Shown piece after piece: positions 34,406 through 44,260 of a DNA stretch of 62,992 nt; positions within the stretch are counted from its first letter, which is position 1; every line of letters starts with the position of its first letter. A program made the translations under genes and the position numbers. Under the pieces are notes generated by a model that saw only the letters and a list, made by a program, of their open reading frames with translations, had not been told where the DNA came from and made no database searches. Where the stretch lies: NCBI GenBank assembly GCA_905233755.1, contig CAJODM010000004.1, positions 1 through 62,992 on the forward strand, written 5' to 3'. The DNA is from an uncultured Ruminococcus sp. Its GTDB lineage: Bacteria; Bacillota; Clostridia; Oscillospirales; Acutalibacteraceae.

Positions 34406-35368
34406 ATGAAAATTTCTGTACTCGGATGCGGCCGCTGGGGCAGCTGTATCGCGTGGTATCTGGACCGCATCGGGCATCAGGTCGTGTCGTGCGGGCTTGC
34501 GGATACGCCAGAGCTGATCCAGCTGATGAACGCCCGCCGCAACGACTATCTGCTCTATCCCGACTCGATCGAGGTGACGAGCGACCACGCCTATGCCATC
34601 AATCGTGCCGAGGTGATCATCATCTCCATCTCGGCCCAGCATCTGCGCTCGTATATGAGCACCATTGCCGCCCATAACCTTGCGGGCAAGACCATCGTGC
34701 TGTGCATGAAGGGTATCGAGGAGAGCACCGGCATGCGGCTGTCGCGCGTCGTCGCCGAGTTCGTGGATGAATCACAGACCCCCATCGCCGTATGGGTCGG
34801 CCCCGGTCACCCGCAGGACTATGTCCGCGGGATCCCGAACTGTATGGTCATCGACTCGGACAACGACGCGGTCAAGGCGGAGCTGGTGCGCCGGTTCTCC
34901 TCCGAGCTGATCCGGTTCTACATCGGTACCGACCTTGTCGGCTCCGAGATCGGCGCGGCGGCAAAGAACGTCATCGGTATCGCCGCGGGGATGCTCGACG
35001 GCCAGGGCTATACCTCCATCAAGGGCGCGCTGATGTCGCGCGGCACGCGTGAGATCGCGCGGCTGATCAAGGCCGCCGGCGGCAACGAGCTGTCCGCTTA
35101 CGGGCTGTGTCATCTGGGCGACTATGAGGCGACGCTGTTCTCCCCATGGAGCCACAACCGCCAGTACGGCGAGAGCTACATACGGGGCGAGCAGTTCGAG
35201 AAGCTCGCCGAGGGCGTCTATACCTCGAAGGCGCTGTTGAAGATGGCTCAGTCGCTCGGCGTAGAGCTGCCAATCACCCGCGCGGTGTACAACATCCTCT
35301 TCTTGCACCACGACCCGCACAAGGAGCTCAACGCGCTCTTTACCCGCTCGATCAAAGAGGAATTCTGA
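34406..35368 (+). CDS. gpsA: NAD(P)H-dependent glycerol-3-phosphate dehydrogenase family protein
   Basis: 320 aa from ATG 34406. Rossmann motif VLGCGRWGSCIAWYLDRIG, then IISISAQHLR, CMKGIEE, and the catalytic region EIGAAAKNVIGIAAGMLDG (lysine of GpsA) with a C-terminal domain. GpsA reduces DHAP to sn-glycerol-3-phosphate, the acyl acceptor used by PlsY encoded 1.2 kb away. The substrate-binding region is somewhat diverged, so a related dehydrogenase is possible. No promoter separates it from the upstream terminator. Confidence 0.82.
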   Translation: MKISVLGCGRWGSCIAWYLDRIGHQVVSCGLADTPELIQLMNARRNDYLLYPDSIEVTSDHAYAINRAEVIIISISAQHLRSYMSTIAAHNLAGKTIVLCMKGIEESTGMRLSRVVAEFVDESQTPIAVWVGPGHPQDYVRGIPNCMVIDSDNDAVKAELVRRFSSELIRFYIGTDLVGSEIGAAAKNVIGIAAGMLDGQGYTSIKGALMSRGTREIARLIKAAGGNELSAYGLCHLGDYEATLFSPWSHNRQYGESYIRGEQFEKLAEGVYTSKALLKMAQSLGVELPITRAVYNILFLHHDPHKELNALFTRSIKEEF

Positions 35369-35386
35369 ACATCAAATACAGCACAA

Positions 35387-35421
35387 AAAAGCGTTTCTGA
35401 GCATCGTTCAGAAACGCTTTT
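35387..35421. terminator. Bidirectional terminator
   Basis: AAAAGCGTTTCTGA / TCAGAAACGCTTTT, a 14-bp perfect stem between converging genes. Confidence 0.85.
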
Positions 35422-35432
35422 CTTCCTTTATC

Positions 35433-35690
35433 TCAGCCCTGCGGCTGGGCGGGAGAATACTGCTGCTTGACAGAGTCGATCTTCTTCTGCTCGACCTGGG
35501 TGGGAGAGTACCATCCCTTGAGCGTCATCTTCGAGTAGATCTCGTTCTGCATCGCCAGCGAGTCGGTGAACGCCGAGTTGAACGCGAGGTGCACGTTCTG
35601 GGTGCCGGACTCGACCGCGCCGTGCATATACAGGTCGCATCCGCTCTTCTCGAGGAGCAGCAGGTTCTGCATCAGGTTCTTATCATCCAT
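35433..35690 (-). CDS. CotF-family spore coat protein, C-terminal-type unit
   Basis: 85 aa. It has helical NLLLLEKSGCDLYMHGAVESG, SLAMQNEIYSKMTLKGWY and a Gln-rich tail. KGWYSPTQVEQ matches the KGWYxPxxxxxQ end of CotF-like coat proteins. It follows the 57-aa partner by 13 bases. Together they equal one CotF length, so the family is split into two cistrons here. Confidence 0.75.
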   Translation of the reverse strand: MDDKNLMQNLLLLEKSGCDLYMHGAVESGTQNVHLAFNSAFTDSLAMQNEIYSKMTLKGWYSPTQVEQKKIDSVKQQYSPAQPQG

Positions 35691-35703
35691 CTCTCATACC
35701 TCC

Positions 35704-35877
35704 TTACAGCAAGCTGTAGAACTGGCGGAAGATCTGGGCGTGGCGCGAGGTCAGCTGCTCCACACACCGCTTCAGCTCGGGGTCGGACAGCTGGTTGGCT
35801 GTCTCTCGGCATTGGGTGATGAAATACTTCTCGTGTCCGAGAGCATCGTCGATATACAGTAGTTCTTTGTCGGTCAT
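35704..35877 (-). CDS. Small CotF-like coat protein, N-terminal-type unit
   Basis: 57 aa: starts MTDKELLYIDDALGHEKYF, continues ITQCRETANQLSDPELKRCV and ends RQFYSLL. The pattern D-LxxEKYxxxxxxxxANxxSDPEL matches the ferritin-like CotF/YhcQ N-terminal helix pair. ATG 35877 follows AGGAGG. It is the promoter-proximal gene of the coat pair. Confidence 0.78.
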   Translation of the reverse strand: MTDKELLYIDDALGHEKYFITQCRETANQLSDPELKRCVEQLTSRHAQIFRQFYSLL

Positions 35878-36003
35878 CGTGATTCCTCCTAAAGTTTTCG
35901 ATAGTCATCCGATAGGATGCCTGCTTCTAGTATGAGCACACTTTGGCGAGGATATACAGAAATCCCGCTGATTTTTTGCATCAGCGGGATAAAACTTTTT
36001 TAT

Positions 36004-36630
36004 TTATTCAACCTTGCTCTTCAGTGAGAACTTCGATTCGGTGCCGGCTCTCAGCCGTCGGATGTTCTCCTTGTGACGATAGATGAGGAACAGCACCGAC
36101 AGCGTCACGCATACGAGCACCCACGGCGTCTCGACGCCGAACAGCAGCAGCGTCAGCGGGCACGATACCGCAGCCGTCATCACCGACAACGACATATACT
36201 TGACGGTGAACAGCAACAGCATCATGATCGCCATCGCGATGAGAGCGCTCCGCCAGTCGATGAACCATATCGCCGCCGCCGCGACCAGGAATCCCTTGCC
36301 GCCCTTCAGCCCGTACCACACCGGATACGCATGTCCAAGCATCGCACAGAACCCCGTGAACGCCACGCCGAGCTGATAGGAGTTCCCGACAGCCGAGAAC
36401 GCCCATCCGAACACAAGGCACAGCAAAACCGATTTGAGGATATCGAGCACAAACACAAACCACGCATACCGGCCGCCGAACACCCGTTTGAAGTTGGTGA
36501 ACCCGGGGTTCTTACTGCCCAGCGTCCGGATATCCTGATGATAGATCAGGTGCGAGAGCACGATGGCGGGGTTCACCCCGCTGAGAAGATACGCGCAGAC
36601 CGCCGCGATAAAGAAGATCGCTACCTTCAT
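36004..36630 (-). CDS. plsY: Glycerol-3-phosphate acyltransferase
   Basis: 208 aa with about five membrane helices. PlsY motifs: SGVNPAIVLSHLIYHQDIRT with LGSKNPGFTN, then GHAYPVWYGLKGGKGFLVAA, and RHKENIRRL at the end. It transfers acyl from acyl-phosphate to glycerol-3-phosphate. ATG 36630 lies 1 base after the stop of the DegV/FakB gene. That operon is coherent because FakB hands fatty acids to FakA for acyl-phosphate synthesis. Confidence 0.92.
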   Translation of the reverse strand: MKVAIFFIAAVCAYLLSGVNPAIVLSHLIYHQDIRTLGSKNPGFTNFKRVFGGRYAWFVFVLDILKSVLLCLVFGWAFSAVGNSYQLGVAFTGFCAMLGHAYPVWYGLKGGKGFLVAAAAIWFIDWRSALIAMAIMMLLLFTVKYMSLSVMTAAVSCPLTLLLFGVETPWVLVCVTLSVLFLIYRHKENIRRLRAGTESKFSLKSKVE

Positions 36631-36631
36631 C

Positions 36632-37519
36632 TTACTTTGCCTCGAAGGTAACTTCTTTGCCGAACGAGAAGACCGCGATCGCGCCGGGCCCGATGGACGC
36701 GCCGATGATCGGCCCGATATAGCCGATGACGATCCTTTTGCAGGGGATCTCGGAGCGGATCCTGTCCGCAAGCATCTCTGCCTCGTCGGCACAGTCGGCA
36801 TGCGCGATATAGATGCGCTGATGCTCGGGGTCGATGATGCTCTCCTTCGTCAGCGCGACCAGCTCGGCGATCGAGTTCTTGCGGCCCTTGACCTTCTTGA
36901 TGGGGGTCTGGTCACCGTTGACGTCGGCGATGATGATGGGCTTGACGCCCAGCAGATTGCCGAAGAACGCCGACGACGCCTTCACACGGCCGGACGCCCG
37001 CAGCCCGTCGAGAGAGTGCACGGTACAGAACTCGTTGATCAGCTTGCGGTCGGCCATGATGTGCTCATAGATCTCCTTCGCGCTCATGCCCTTATCACGG
37101 TACTCGGCGGCACGCACCGCCAGCGCCCCTTCGCCGACACACGCGTTGAGCGAATCGACACAGTAGACGGCGGCATCGGGGTACTCCTGCTGCAGCTCGT
37201 TCGACACCATCATAGCGGTGTTGACCGAGCCCGACTGACGCGATGAACAGGCGATATAGACGATATCCATCCCCTGCTCGAGATACAGCCGAAAGATCCG
37301 CTCGAACTCGGCGATCGGCACCTGGGTCGTCAGGATACGCTCACCGCCGCGCATGATATCATAGAGCTCCTTGGGGGTATAGTACTCAAAGTCGAGACTC
37401 GCCCACTGCTCCTGATCGTGATAGACGGTCTTCATCCGCGCATAGTCAATATCATACTGCTCGCGCAGCTCTCGCACCAGATCCGAGCAGGAATCGGTGA
37501 TGATCTTTACCGGTCTCAT
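36632..37519 (-). CDS. DegV family fatty-acid-binding protein (FakB-like)
   Basis: 295 aa from ATG 37519 (AGAGGG site); an upstream in-frame start at 37552 is less likely. DegV landmarks: KIITDSCSDLVRELREQYDI, ILTTQVPIAEF, CSSRQSGSVNTAMM, VDSLNACVGEG, and C-terminal GYIGPIIGASIGPGA. FakB proteins bind a fatty acid while FakA phosphorylates it. First gene of a degV-plsY operon with a good promoter. A second DegV is at 58406. Confidence 0.9.
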   Translation of the reverse strand: MRPVKIITDSCSDLVRELREQYDIDYARMKTVYHDQEQWASLDFEYYTPKELYDIMRGGERILTTQVPIAEFERIFRLYLEQGMDIVYIACSSRQSGSVNTAMMVSNELQQEYPDAAVYCVDSLNACVGEGALAVRAAEYRDKGMSAKEIYEHIMADRKLINEFCTVHSLDGLRASGRVKASSAFFGNLLGVKPIIIADVNGDQTPIKKVKGRKNSIAELVALTKESIIDPEHQRIYIAHADCADEAEMLADRIRSEIPCKRIVIGYIGPIIGASIGPGAIAVFSFGKEVTFEAK

Positions 37520-37581
37520 ATGGCATCCCTCTTTCTTCACCGGAAAATACACAAATGTTTCTTATTTCACATCTGGTGCAA

Positions 37582-37610
37582 ATTGTACTCCATTTGTCGA
37601 ATCCTGTCAA
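37582..37610 (-). promoter_or_regulatory. Promoter of degV-plsY
   Basis: Minus strand TTGACA (37610-37605), 17-base spacer, TACAAT (37587-37582). Confidence 0.8.
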
Positions 37611-37658
37611 GAATATTGTTACAAATTTGCGAAAATATCAACAGAAAAAGCGCCTTGT

Positions 37659-37671
37659 TTCTATCAGAGAA
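37659..37671. repeat. Intergenic TTCT-N5-AGAA dyad
   Basis: TTCT-ATCAG-AGAA between groEL and degV; the only exact copy of the AT-context form found outside genes. Confidence 0.4.
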
Positions 37672-37704
37672 AAATAATCTCCCTTTTCACCATTGAAAGC
37701 AGAA

Positions 37705-37735
37705 AGAGCTGCCGCGCATACTGCACGACAGCTCT
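37705..37735 (-). terminator. Terminator of groESL
   Basis: AGAGCTG / CAGCTCT stem downstream of the groEL stop on the minus strand, then TTTCTGC. Confidence 0.6.
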
Positions 37736-37753
37736 GTGATTCGATTGATGGGA

Positions 37754-39692
<1,939 letters not shown>

Positions 39693-39727
39693 GATATATG
39701 CCTCCTTATGCAATACATACAAAGAAA

Positions 39728-39754
39728 TTAGCACTCTCAACACCTGAGTGCTAA
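39728..39754 (-). promoter_or_regulatory. CIRCE operator (HrcA binding site)
   Basis: TTAGCACTC-N9-GAGTGCTAA, a perfect match. HrcA represses groESL from here outside heat stress. It overlaps the expected transcription start. Confidence 0.97.
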
Positions 39755-39758
39755 CTTC

Positions 39759-39786
39759 ATTATACCGCACTTTCCAAAAAAATCAA
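39759..39786 (-). promoter_or_regulatory. Promoter of groESL
   Basis: Minus strand TTGATT (39786-39781), 16-base spacer, TATAAT (39764-39759), directly upstream of the CIRCE. Confidence 0.85.
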
Positions 39787-39852
39787 GGGGATTTTTGACA
39801 TTTCACAGAAAGTTAATATTTTTATCTACGCTCTCTCGGGTGGGAGCGGCAG

Positions 39853-40935
39853 TTATGATTCTTCTTCAGAAGTATAGCTGATCAGCTCGACCATCCCCAG
39901 CGCTTTGTCGCTGAGCTTGATACCGAGCTGCTGCATCACGTTCTCGTTGACATAGTTGAAGCAGTCATACTTATAGATGACCGGCAGCTCGGCGGGGTTC
40001 GCCCCGTCGAACAGGATGCTGCAGCACAGCCCGCCCGCGGCGCGTCCCATCGCGGCATGGTCGATGACGCATACCGCGAACCCGCCTTTCTCGAGCGTCT
40101 TCTCATCGCCGCAGATGATAGGGATTTTGTTCTTTGTCGCGTACTTGACAACGGTATCGATGTTCTGATACAGCAGGTTATCGGCGGGAACATAGATGAC
40201 GTCGTTCTTGTCGGCGATAAGTTCCTTCATCGCGTCGGCAATATCGCCCGCACGGGTGACGGGATAGCGGGTGAGGTCAAGGTTCACCAGATCGCTCGCT
40301 GCCTCGCGCTCGGCGATGATCGCCTGGGTCACCGCGTCCTCGTCGGTCTGACAGTAGACAGCGCCGATCTTGTGCGCGTTCGGCAAGAGCACCGGTATGA
40401 TGTCGATCTGCTCGAAGCACGGGGTATAGCTCGATACGCCCGTCACGTTGCCGCCGGGGATCTCGTTCGATTCGACCAGCCCCTCCTGTCCGGGATCGTT
40501 CACGCCGGCGAATACGATCGGGATATCGGTCGTCAGCTCGACTGCCGTCTTGGCGGCAGAGGTGCCGATCGCATACAGCAGATCGCATCCGTCGTCGATC
40601 AGAGCGGCGGTCTTCTCGCGAAAAGCGGCAGCATCGGTCTCCAGCACATAGCTGACGTCCACACGATCGAGCACCCCGCGGCTGTTCAGCTCGGTGAGGA
40701 ATCCCTCGTAGCATTTCTGCGCCGAGGCGCGCTCGGACTTCTGCAGGATGCCGACCCGATAACGCTCGCCTGAGCTGCTCGCGGACGTGGCGGGGGACAT
40801 CTGTGTTGCCGCCTCGGTCGGCGCCGTATCGGGATCATCGGCGCGCACGGTGCCGCGGTACAGCAGCAGCCCGATCCCCGCTACGAGCACGAGGATCAGC
40901 ACGATATTCATCACGGGAACGATATGTTTCTTCAT
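39853..40935 (-). CDS. Orphan TrpX-like ABC substrate-binding protein (PF04392)
   Basis: 360 aa from ATG 40935 (GGGGAGGG site). An N-terminal membrane helix (IVPVMNIVLILVLVAGIGLL) without a lipobox cysteine anchors it, followed by a Ser/Thr-rich linker. The binding domain shows YRVGILQKSERASAQKCYEG, YAIGTSAAKTAVE, IPIVFAGVNDPGQEGLV and NVTGVSSYTP. It is a paralogue of TrpX at 50792 but has no permease or ATPase gene beside it, so it may deliver to TrpYZ or act as a sensor. Ligand unknown. Confidence 0.82.
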   Translation of the reverse strand: MKKHIVPVMNIVLILVLVAGIGLLLYRGTVRADDPDTAPTEAATQMSPATSASSSGERYRVGILQKSERASAQKCYEGFLTELNSRGVLDRVDVSYVLETDAAAFREKTAALIDDGCDLLYAIGTSAAKTAVELTTDIPIVFAGVNDPGQEGLVESNEIPGGNVTGVSSYTPCFEQIDIIPVLLPNAHKIGAVYCQTDEDAVTQAIIAEREAASDLVNLDLTRYPVTRAGDIADAMKELIADKNDVIYVPADNLLYQNIDTVVKYATKNKIPIICGDEKTLEKGGFAVCVIDHAAMGRAAGGLCCSILFDGANPAELPVIYKYDCFNYVNENVMQQLGIKLSDKALGMVELISYTSEEES

Positions 40936-41024
40936 AGCACCCTCCCCTATCTTTGATAGTATGATAGCCGAGTTAGCAAGATTTGTCAAATAAAGAGCAT
41001 CGGCTGTGCGCCGTTATACAGAAA

Positions 41025-41047
41025 GAGGCGGGCACGCAGCCCGCCTC
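41025..41047 (-). terminator. Terminator of the 41061 gene
   Basis: GAGGCGGGC / GCCCGCCTC with a 5-base loop, then TTTCTG on the minus strand. Confidence 0.75.
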
Positions 41048-41060
41048 CTGTGCAGTTCTG

Positions 41061-41354
41061 TTAAGCGATCTCTTCGAGCGAGCACCCACAGTCGATGGTG
41101 TGCTTGACGCGATCCTCGACCTCGGCGCGCTTGGCGTCGTTGAAGCGGTCGACCGTACCGACAAGGTAGCCGGTGATGCGGCGGATACGCTCGAACGGAA
41201 CGGTATCATAGGTGTACTTCATATCGACATACTCGCCGTCAACGGTGAACTCGACGGTCTTGATGCACTTATCGGGGTTCTGCTCCTTCAAAGCGTCGAT
41301 ATAGGTTCTGATCTCTTGCTCGGCGAGCTGACCGCCGGTCACGGTGAATGTCAT
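41061..41354 (-). CDS. Small protein resembling the C-terminal segment of anaerobic ribonucleotide reductase
   Basis: 97 aa. The first 45 residues are unfamiliar (EIRTYIDALKEQNPDKCIKT). Residues about 52-85 read PFERIRRITGYLVGTVDRFN then DAKRAEVEDRVKH, closely like the NrdD end (RRICGYLG...FN.AK..EV..RVKH) but with the two zinc-ligand CxxC pairs absent; only CGC near the C-terminus remains. Similar small proteins are seen in other Clostridia and are often misnamed as the reductase. Function unknown. Monocistronic, with GAGGAG site and terminator. Confidence 0.75.
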   Translation of the reverse strand: MTFTVTGGQLAEQEIRTYIDALKEQNPDKCIKTVEFTVDGEYVDMKYTYDTVPFERIRRITGYLVGTVDRFNDAKRAEVEDRVKHTIDCGCSLEEIA

Positions 41355-41583
41355 GATAATCTCCTCATTTCCTCATTTTTTCGGTAGATATAAGGTCTTT
41401 CTCCCCCTGAAAAACACACTTTATCTTGATTACGTGATTTATCATAACACAAGATATTGTGGTTTGCAAGTAACAAAGCAAAAATTATTGTTACAATATT
41501 TTAATCTTATTTTTTGCATAAGAATTATAGAAGTGAGGAATACTATATTATCCCGATTTTATCAGCAAACAGAGGTGAAGAAA

Positions 41584-41712
41584 ATGTTATCTTTTCTGCT
41601 CGGGCTGCTCATCGGAGGAGCTGTCGGGATTATCGTGATGGCGCTGATGACTGCCGCCGCAGCCGAGGACAGGTGGATGGACGAACATCATCGTTCTTTA
41701 GAAGAAGAATAA
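41584..41712 (+). CDS. DUF3789-like single-pass membrane peptide
   Basis: 42 aa: FLLGLLIGGAVGIIVMALMT forms one helix, followed by an acidic tail ending SLEEE. It matches the short DUF3789 family (GLFIGGxxGVxxMALxxA). The GAGGTGAAG site is 5 bases before ATG. Function unknown. Confidence 0.7.
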   Translation: MLSFLLGLLIGGAVGIIVMALMTAAAAEDRWMDEHHRSLEEE

Positions 41713-41713
41713 T

Positions 41714-41742
41714 TTGACCTCTCCCCTCTCTTGTGCTATGAT
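41714..41742 (+). promoter_or_regulatory. Promoter giving a leaderless ComEA-like mRNA
   Basis: TTGACC (41714-41719), exactly 17 bases, TATGAT (41737-41742); the ATG starts 7 bases after the -10 box, at the expected first transcribed base. Confidence 0.75.
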
Positions 41743-41748
41743 AGCTGT

Positions 41749-42099
41749 ATGAGAGAGAAGAGAGCCGCATTATTCATCATCATCCTCGGGCTGCTCTTTG
41801 CGGTCGCGATCGCGGGATTCAACATCGCCGACAGCATCCTGAGCACCACGATACCACAGAGCCGATTCGTCTATCCCGACGATCTGTCTGCCGTCGACAC
41901 CGCCTGCATCAACATCAATACCGCCGGACGGGTCGAGCTGATGGAGCTGCCCGGTATCGGGCCAACCCTTGCCGACCGCATCGTCAAGTATCGGCGCACG
42001 TACGGCGACTTTCTGTCGACAGAGGACATCGTCAAGGTCTATGGCATCGGCCCGAGAACTTATGACAAGATCAAGTACTATATCACTGTTGAAGGATAG
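41749..42099 (+). CDS. ComEA-like helix-hairpin-helix protein
   Basis: 116 aa. Membrane anchor (about 6-28) and outer domain with two HhH motifs: ININTAGRVELMELPGIGPT then LADRIVKYRRTYGDF, and VYGIGPRTYDKIKYY. ComEA binds incoming DNA at the cell surface; this short form lacks the usual SLBB-like N-terminal part. No ribosome site precedes the ATG, which sits at the predicted transcription start. A role in DNA binding is inferred; no other competence gene is near. Confidence 0.85.
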   Translation: MREKRAALFIIILGLLFAVAIAGFNIADSILSTTIPQSRFVYPDDLSAVDTACININTAGRVELMELPGIGPTLADRIVKYRRTYGDFLSTEDIVKVYGIGPRTYDKIKYYITVEG

Positions 42100-42102
42100 C
42101 AT

Positions 42103-42138
42103 ACGGGGCTGCAGCGTACTTTTGCGCGGCAGCCCCGT
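42103..42138. terminator. Bidirectional terminator
   Basis: ACGGGGCTGC / GCAGCCCCGT between converging genes. Confidence 0.75.
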
Positions 42139-42153
42139 AGTTTATGCGATGCG

Positions 42154-43062
42154 TCACTTCTTGGGATCGGTGAGGACCTCTTTGATCGAGGTGGCAAGCC
42201 CGGCGATCCCCGTCAGGTCGGACGGGATGATCAGCTTGGTCGCCTGGCCGTCGGCTACCTTCTGCAACGATTCGAGGGACTTGAGGGCGATGACCTGATC
42301 GGTCGGCGATGCTTCGTTGAGCATCTTCAGCGAGTCGGCATACGCCTTCTGCACCGCGAGGATTGCCTGTGCCTCGCCGTCCGCCTCGCGGATCTTGGTC
42401 TCCTTGACGGCATCCGCTTTCAGGATGGCGGATTCCTTCAGACCCTCGGCTACCAGGATCTGGCTGCGCTTCTCACCCTCGGCGTCGAGAATACGGGCTC
42501 TGCGCTCGCGCTCCGCCTTCATCTGCTTCTCCATGGCGTCCTGGATCTCGCGCGGGGGCAGGATGTTCTTCAGCTCGACGCGGATGACCTTGATGCCCCA
42601 TGCGTCGGTCGCCTCATCCAGGATGATGCGGATCTTGTCGTTGATGGTATCGCGCGAGGTCAACGTCGAGTCGAGCTCGAGGTCGCCGATGATGTTGCGC
42701 AGCGTGGTGGCGGTCAGGTTCTCGATCGCATCGAGGGGACGCTCCACGCCATAGGTATACAGCTTCGGGTCGGTGATCTCGAAGTATACCACCGTGTCGA
42801 TCTGCATGGTGACGTTGTCACGGGTGATGACCGGCTGCGGCGGGAAGTCGACGACCTGCTCCTTGAGCGATACCTTCTTCGAGATACGGTCGATGAACGG
42901 CACCTTCAGGTGCAGACCGGTATCCCATGTCTGATAGTAGGCGCCCAGCCGCTCGATGACATAGGCGTGTGCCTGCGGGACGACCTTGATGTTGCGGACG
43001 ATAATGATCAGAACGACGATCGCGATCACCGCGAATACAATGATTCCTAGAATATTCATCAT
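42154..43062 (-). CDS. SPFH/band 7 membrane protein (QmcA/stomatin type)
   Basis: 302 aa. N-terminal helix, then VPQAHAYVIERLGAYYQTWD, GLHLKVPFIDRI, PPQPVITRDNVTMQIDTVVY and the coiled region AMEKQMKAERERRARILDAE. It forms membrane microdomain rings; the paired NfeD gene lies 11 bases upstream, the usual partnership. Confidence 0.94.
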   Translation of the reverse strand: MMNILGIIVFAVIAIVVLIIIVRNIKVVPQAHAYVIERLGAYYQTWDTGLHLKVPFIDRISKKVSLKEQVVDFPPQPVITRDNVTMQIDTVVYFEITDPKLYTYGVERPLDAIENLTATTLRNIIGDLELDSTLTSRDTINDKIRIILDEATDAWGIKVIRVELKNILPPREIQDAMEKQMKAERERRARILDAEGEKRSQILVAEGLKESAILKADAVKETKIREADGEAQAILAVQKAYADSLKMLNEASPTDQVIALKSLESLQKVADGQATKLIIPSDLTGIAGLATSIKEVLTDPKK

Positions 43063-43073
43063 GATTCTCCTTC

Positions 43074-43517
43074 TTATAATTCTTTATCAGAATTTTCTTC
43101 TGCCTCTACGATGAGTTTGACACCCTCGATCGAGAGGATCTTGACTCTGCTGCCCTTTGCGATCACGCGGCCATCAACGCTGCGTGCCGTCCATTTGGAC
43201 GAGGCGACACGCACCAGCCCCGTTGCGCTCTCGTTGTCTATCTGCTGTAGCACGATCGCTGTCTGACCGATATATTTGTCAGAGTTGGTGGAGACCATGC
43301 GGTTCTCCCTGAGCTTTCTGACAAGCGGTCGCGTCAGCGCCAGCGCCAGCACCGTCACGCCGAGAAAGACGCCGAGCTGTACGATGATGTCATCGGTGAA
43401 GAGCGACACCACACACGCGGCCAGCCCTCCCGCCGCAAACCAGACAGAAACCAGTTGAACGGTCACCGCCTCCAAAACGGCCGTGACGATCGTCAGTATC
43501 AACCAGAATACCGTCAT
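43074..43517 (-). CDS. NfeD family membrane protein
   Basis: 147 aa. Two to three membrane helices (about 1-70) and a C-terminal OB-fold domain (IGQTAIVLQQIDNESATGLV...KGSRVKILSIEGVKLIVE). Works with the SPFH protein. The last codons (NSDKEL) are the AT-rich dyad at 43080. Confidence 0.9.
   Translation of the reverse strand: MTVFWLILTIVTAVLEAVTVQLVSVWFAAGGLAACVVSLFTDDIIVQLGVFLGVTVLALALTRPLVRKLRENRMVSTNSDKYIGQTAIVLQQIDNESATGLVRVASSKWTARSVDGRVIAKGSRVKILSIEGVKLIVEAEENSDKEL
43080..43092. repeat. AATTCT-N5-AGAATT dyad at the nfeD 3' end
   Basis: AATTCT-TTATC-AGAATT overlapping the last codons (NSDKEL) and stop. Confidence 0.55.
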
Positions 43518-43521
43518 CTGC

Positions 43522-43692
43522 TCACCTCCTATAGATCAATATAGATTCATTATGATTAGTATGCTCCGAACAAACGGATTCTTTCTCACTTCTTGATTGA
43601 AGGACGGATGACAGGAGCAACAACAGCGGGATCGGGGCAAGGCCCACCGCTTTCATCATCTTTTTTGATGTTGATGACCGGTTGTTATTCAT
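43522..43692 (-). CDS. Possible small membrane peptide between DUF1836 and nfeD
   Basis: 56 aa: basic start (MNNNRSSTSKKMMKA), one helix (VGLAPIPLLLLLSSVL), then a polar tail. Its ATG overlaps the DUF1836 stop (ATGAATAA), and its TGA is part of the nfeD ribosome site AGGAGGTGA. This tight packing suggests coupled translation, but there is no homologue I recognise and no own ribosome site. Confidence 0.4.
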   Translation of the reverse strand: MNNNRSSTSKKMMKAVGLAPIPLLLLLSSVLQSRSEKESVCSEHTNHNESILIYRR

Positions 43693-44260
43693 GTTGATGA
43701 TCCTCGTATTTTTCTGTAAAAGCAATATAATCCTGCTCTGCCATACGTTTCAGCCGACCGGCGGCATAGGCGCGGGTCATGATCCCGAGCGCTCCTCTCA
43801 GCCGCTCGGCCGCATCGGCATCGGGCGGATCGTAGTCGCGCGTCACGCGGGTGATCACCGCATCGAGCTCTGCTGAGGGGTTCCGGGAACGGCTGATGCC
43901 GTCGACCGCCCTGCACAGGCAGTCGTACAGCTCCTCTTCGCGGATGATGTCGTCGCTCTCATCGTCGGCGTCGCCGTTGATGATGCACAGCAGCCCGCCG
44001 ATGGCGTCGATCTGCAGCGAGTCACGCAGCGCCGCGATCAGCAGGATGCGCGAGAGATGCCGCTCGCGATACTTCTTGCTCACGGGATGGGGCACAAATC
44101 CGCGCTTAATCCAATTCTGGATGGTGGACGGCTCCAGCTGCGTTAGCGCACATACCTGGCTGAGCGTCAGCCCGTCTGCCGCCTTTATCAGCGGCAGGAT
44201 GTCCGAAAACGGCATCATGCTCTCACCCGGGAGCATGGAGGGGTTCGATGGGTGCGGCAT
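43685..44260 (-). CDS. DUF1836 MerR-like regulator
   Basis: 191 aa from ATG 44260 after AAGGAG (GTG 44266 also possible). The helix-turn-helix LTLSQVCALTQLEPSTIQNW followed by IKRGFVPHPVSKKYRERHLS typifies DUF1836. The downstream SPFH/NfeD genes on the same strand could be its targets. Function of the family is unproven. Confidence 0.88.
   Translation of the reverse strand: MPHPSNPSMLPGESMMPFSDILPLIKAADGLTLSQVCALTQLEPSTIQNWIKRGFVPHPVSKKYRERHLSRILLIAALRDSLQIDAIGGLLCIINGDADDESDDIIREEELYDCLCRAVDGISRSRNPSAELDAVITRVTRDYDPPDADAAERLRGALGIMTRAYAAGRLKRMAEQDYIAFTEKYEDHQHE

Noticed and set aside
39859..39871. Further TTCT-N5-AGAA copies at 39859 and 41694
   Set aside because: They arise from runs of Glu codons (GAAGAAGAA) at gene ends, lack the AATT flanks, and are likely chance.
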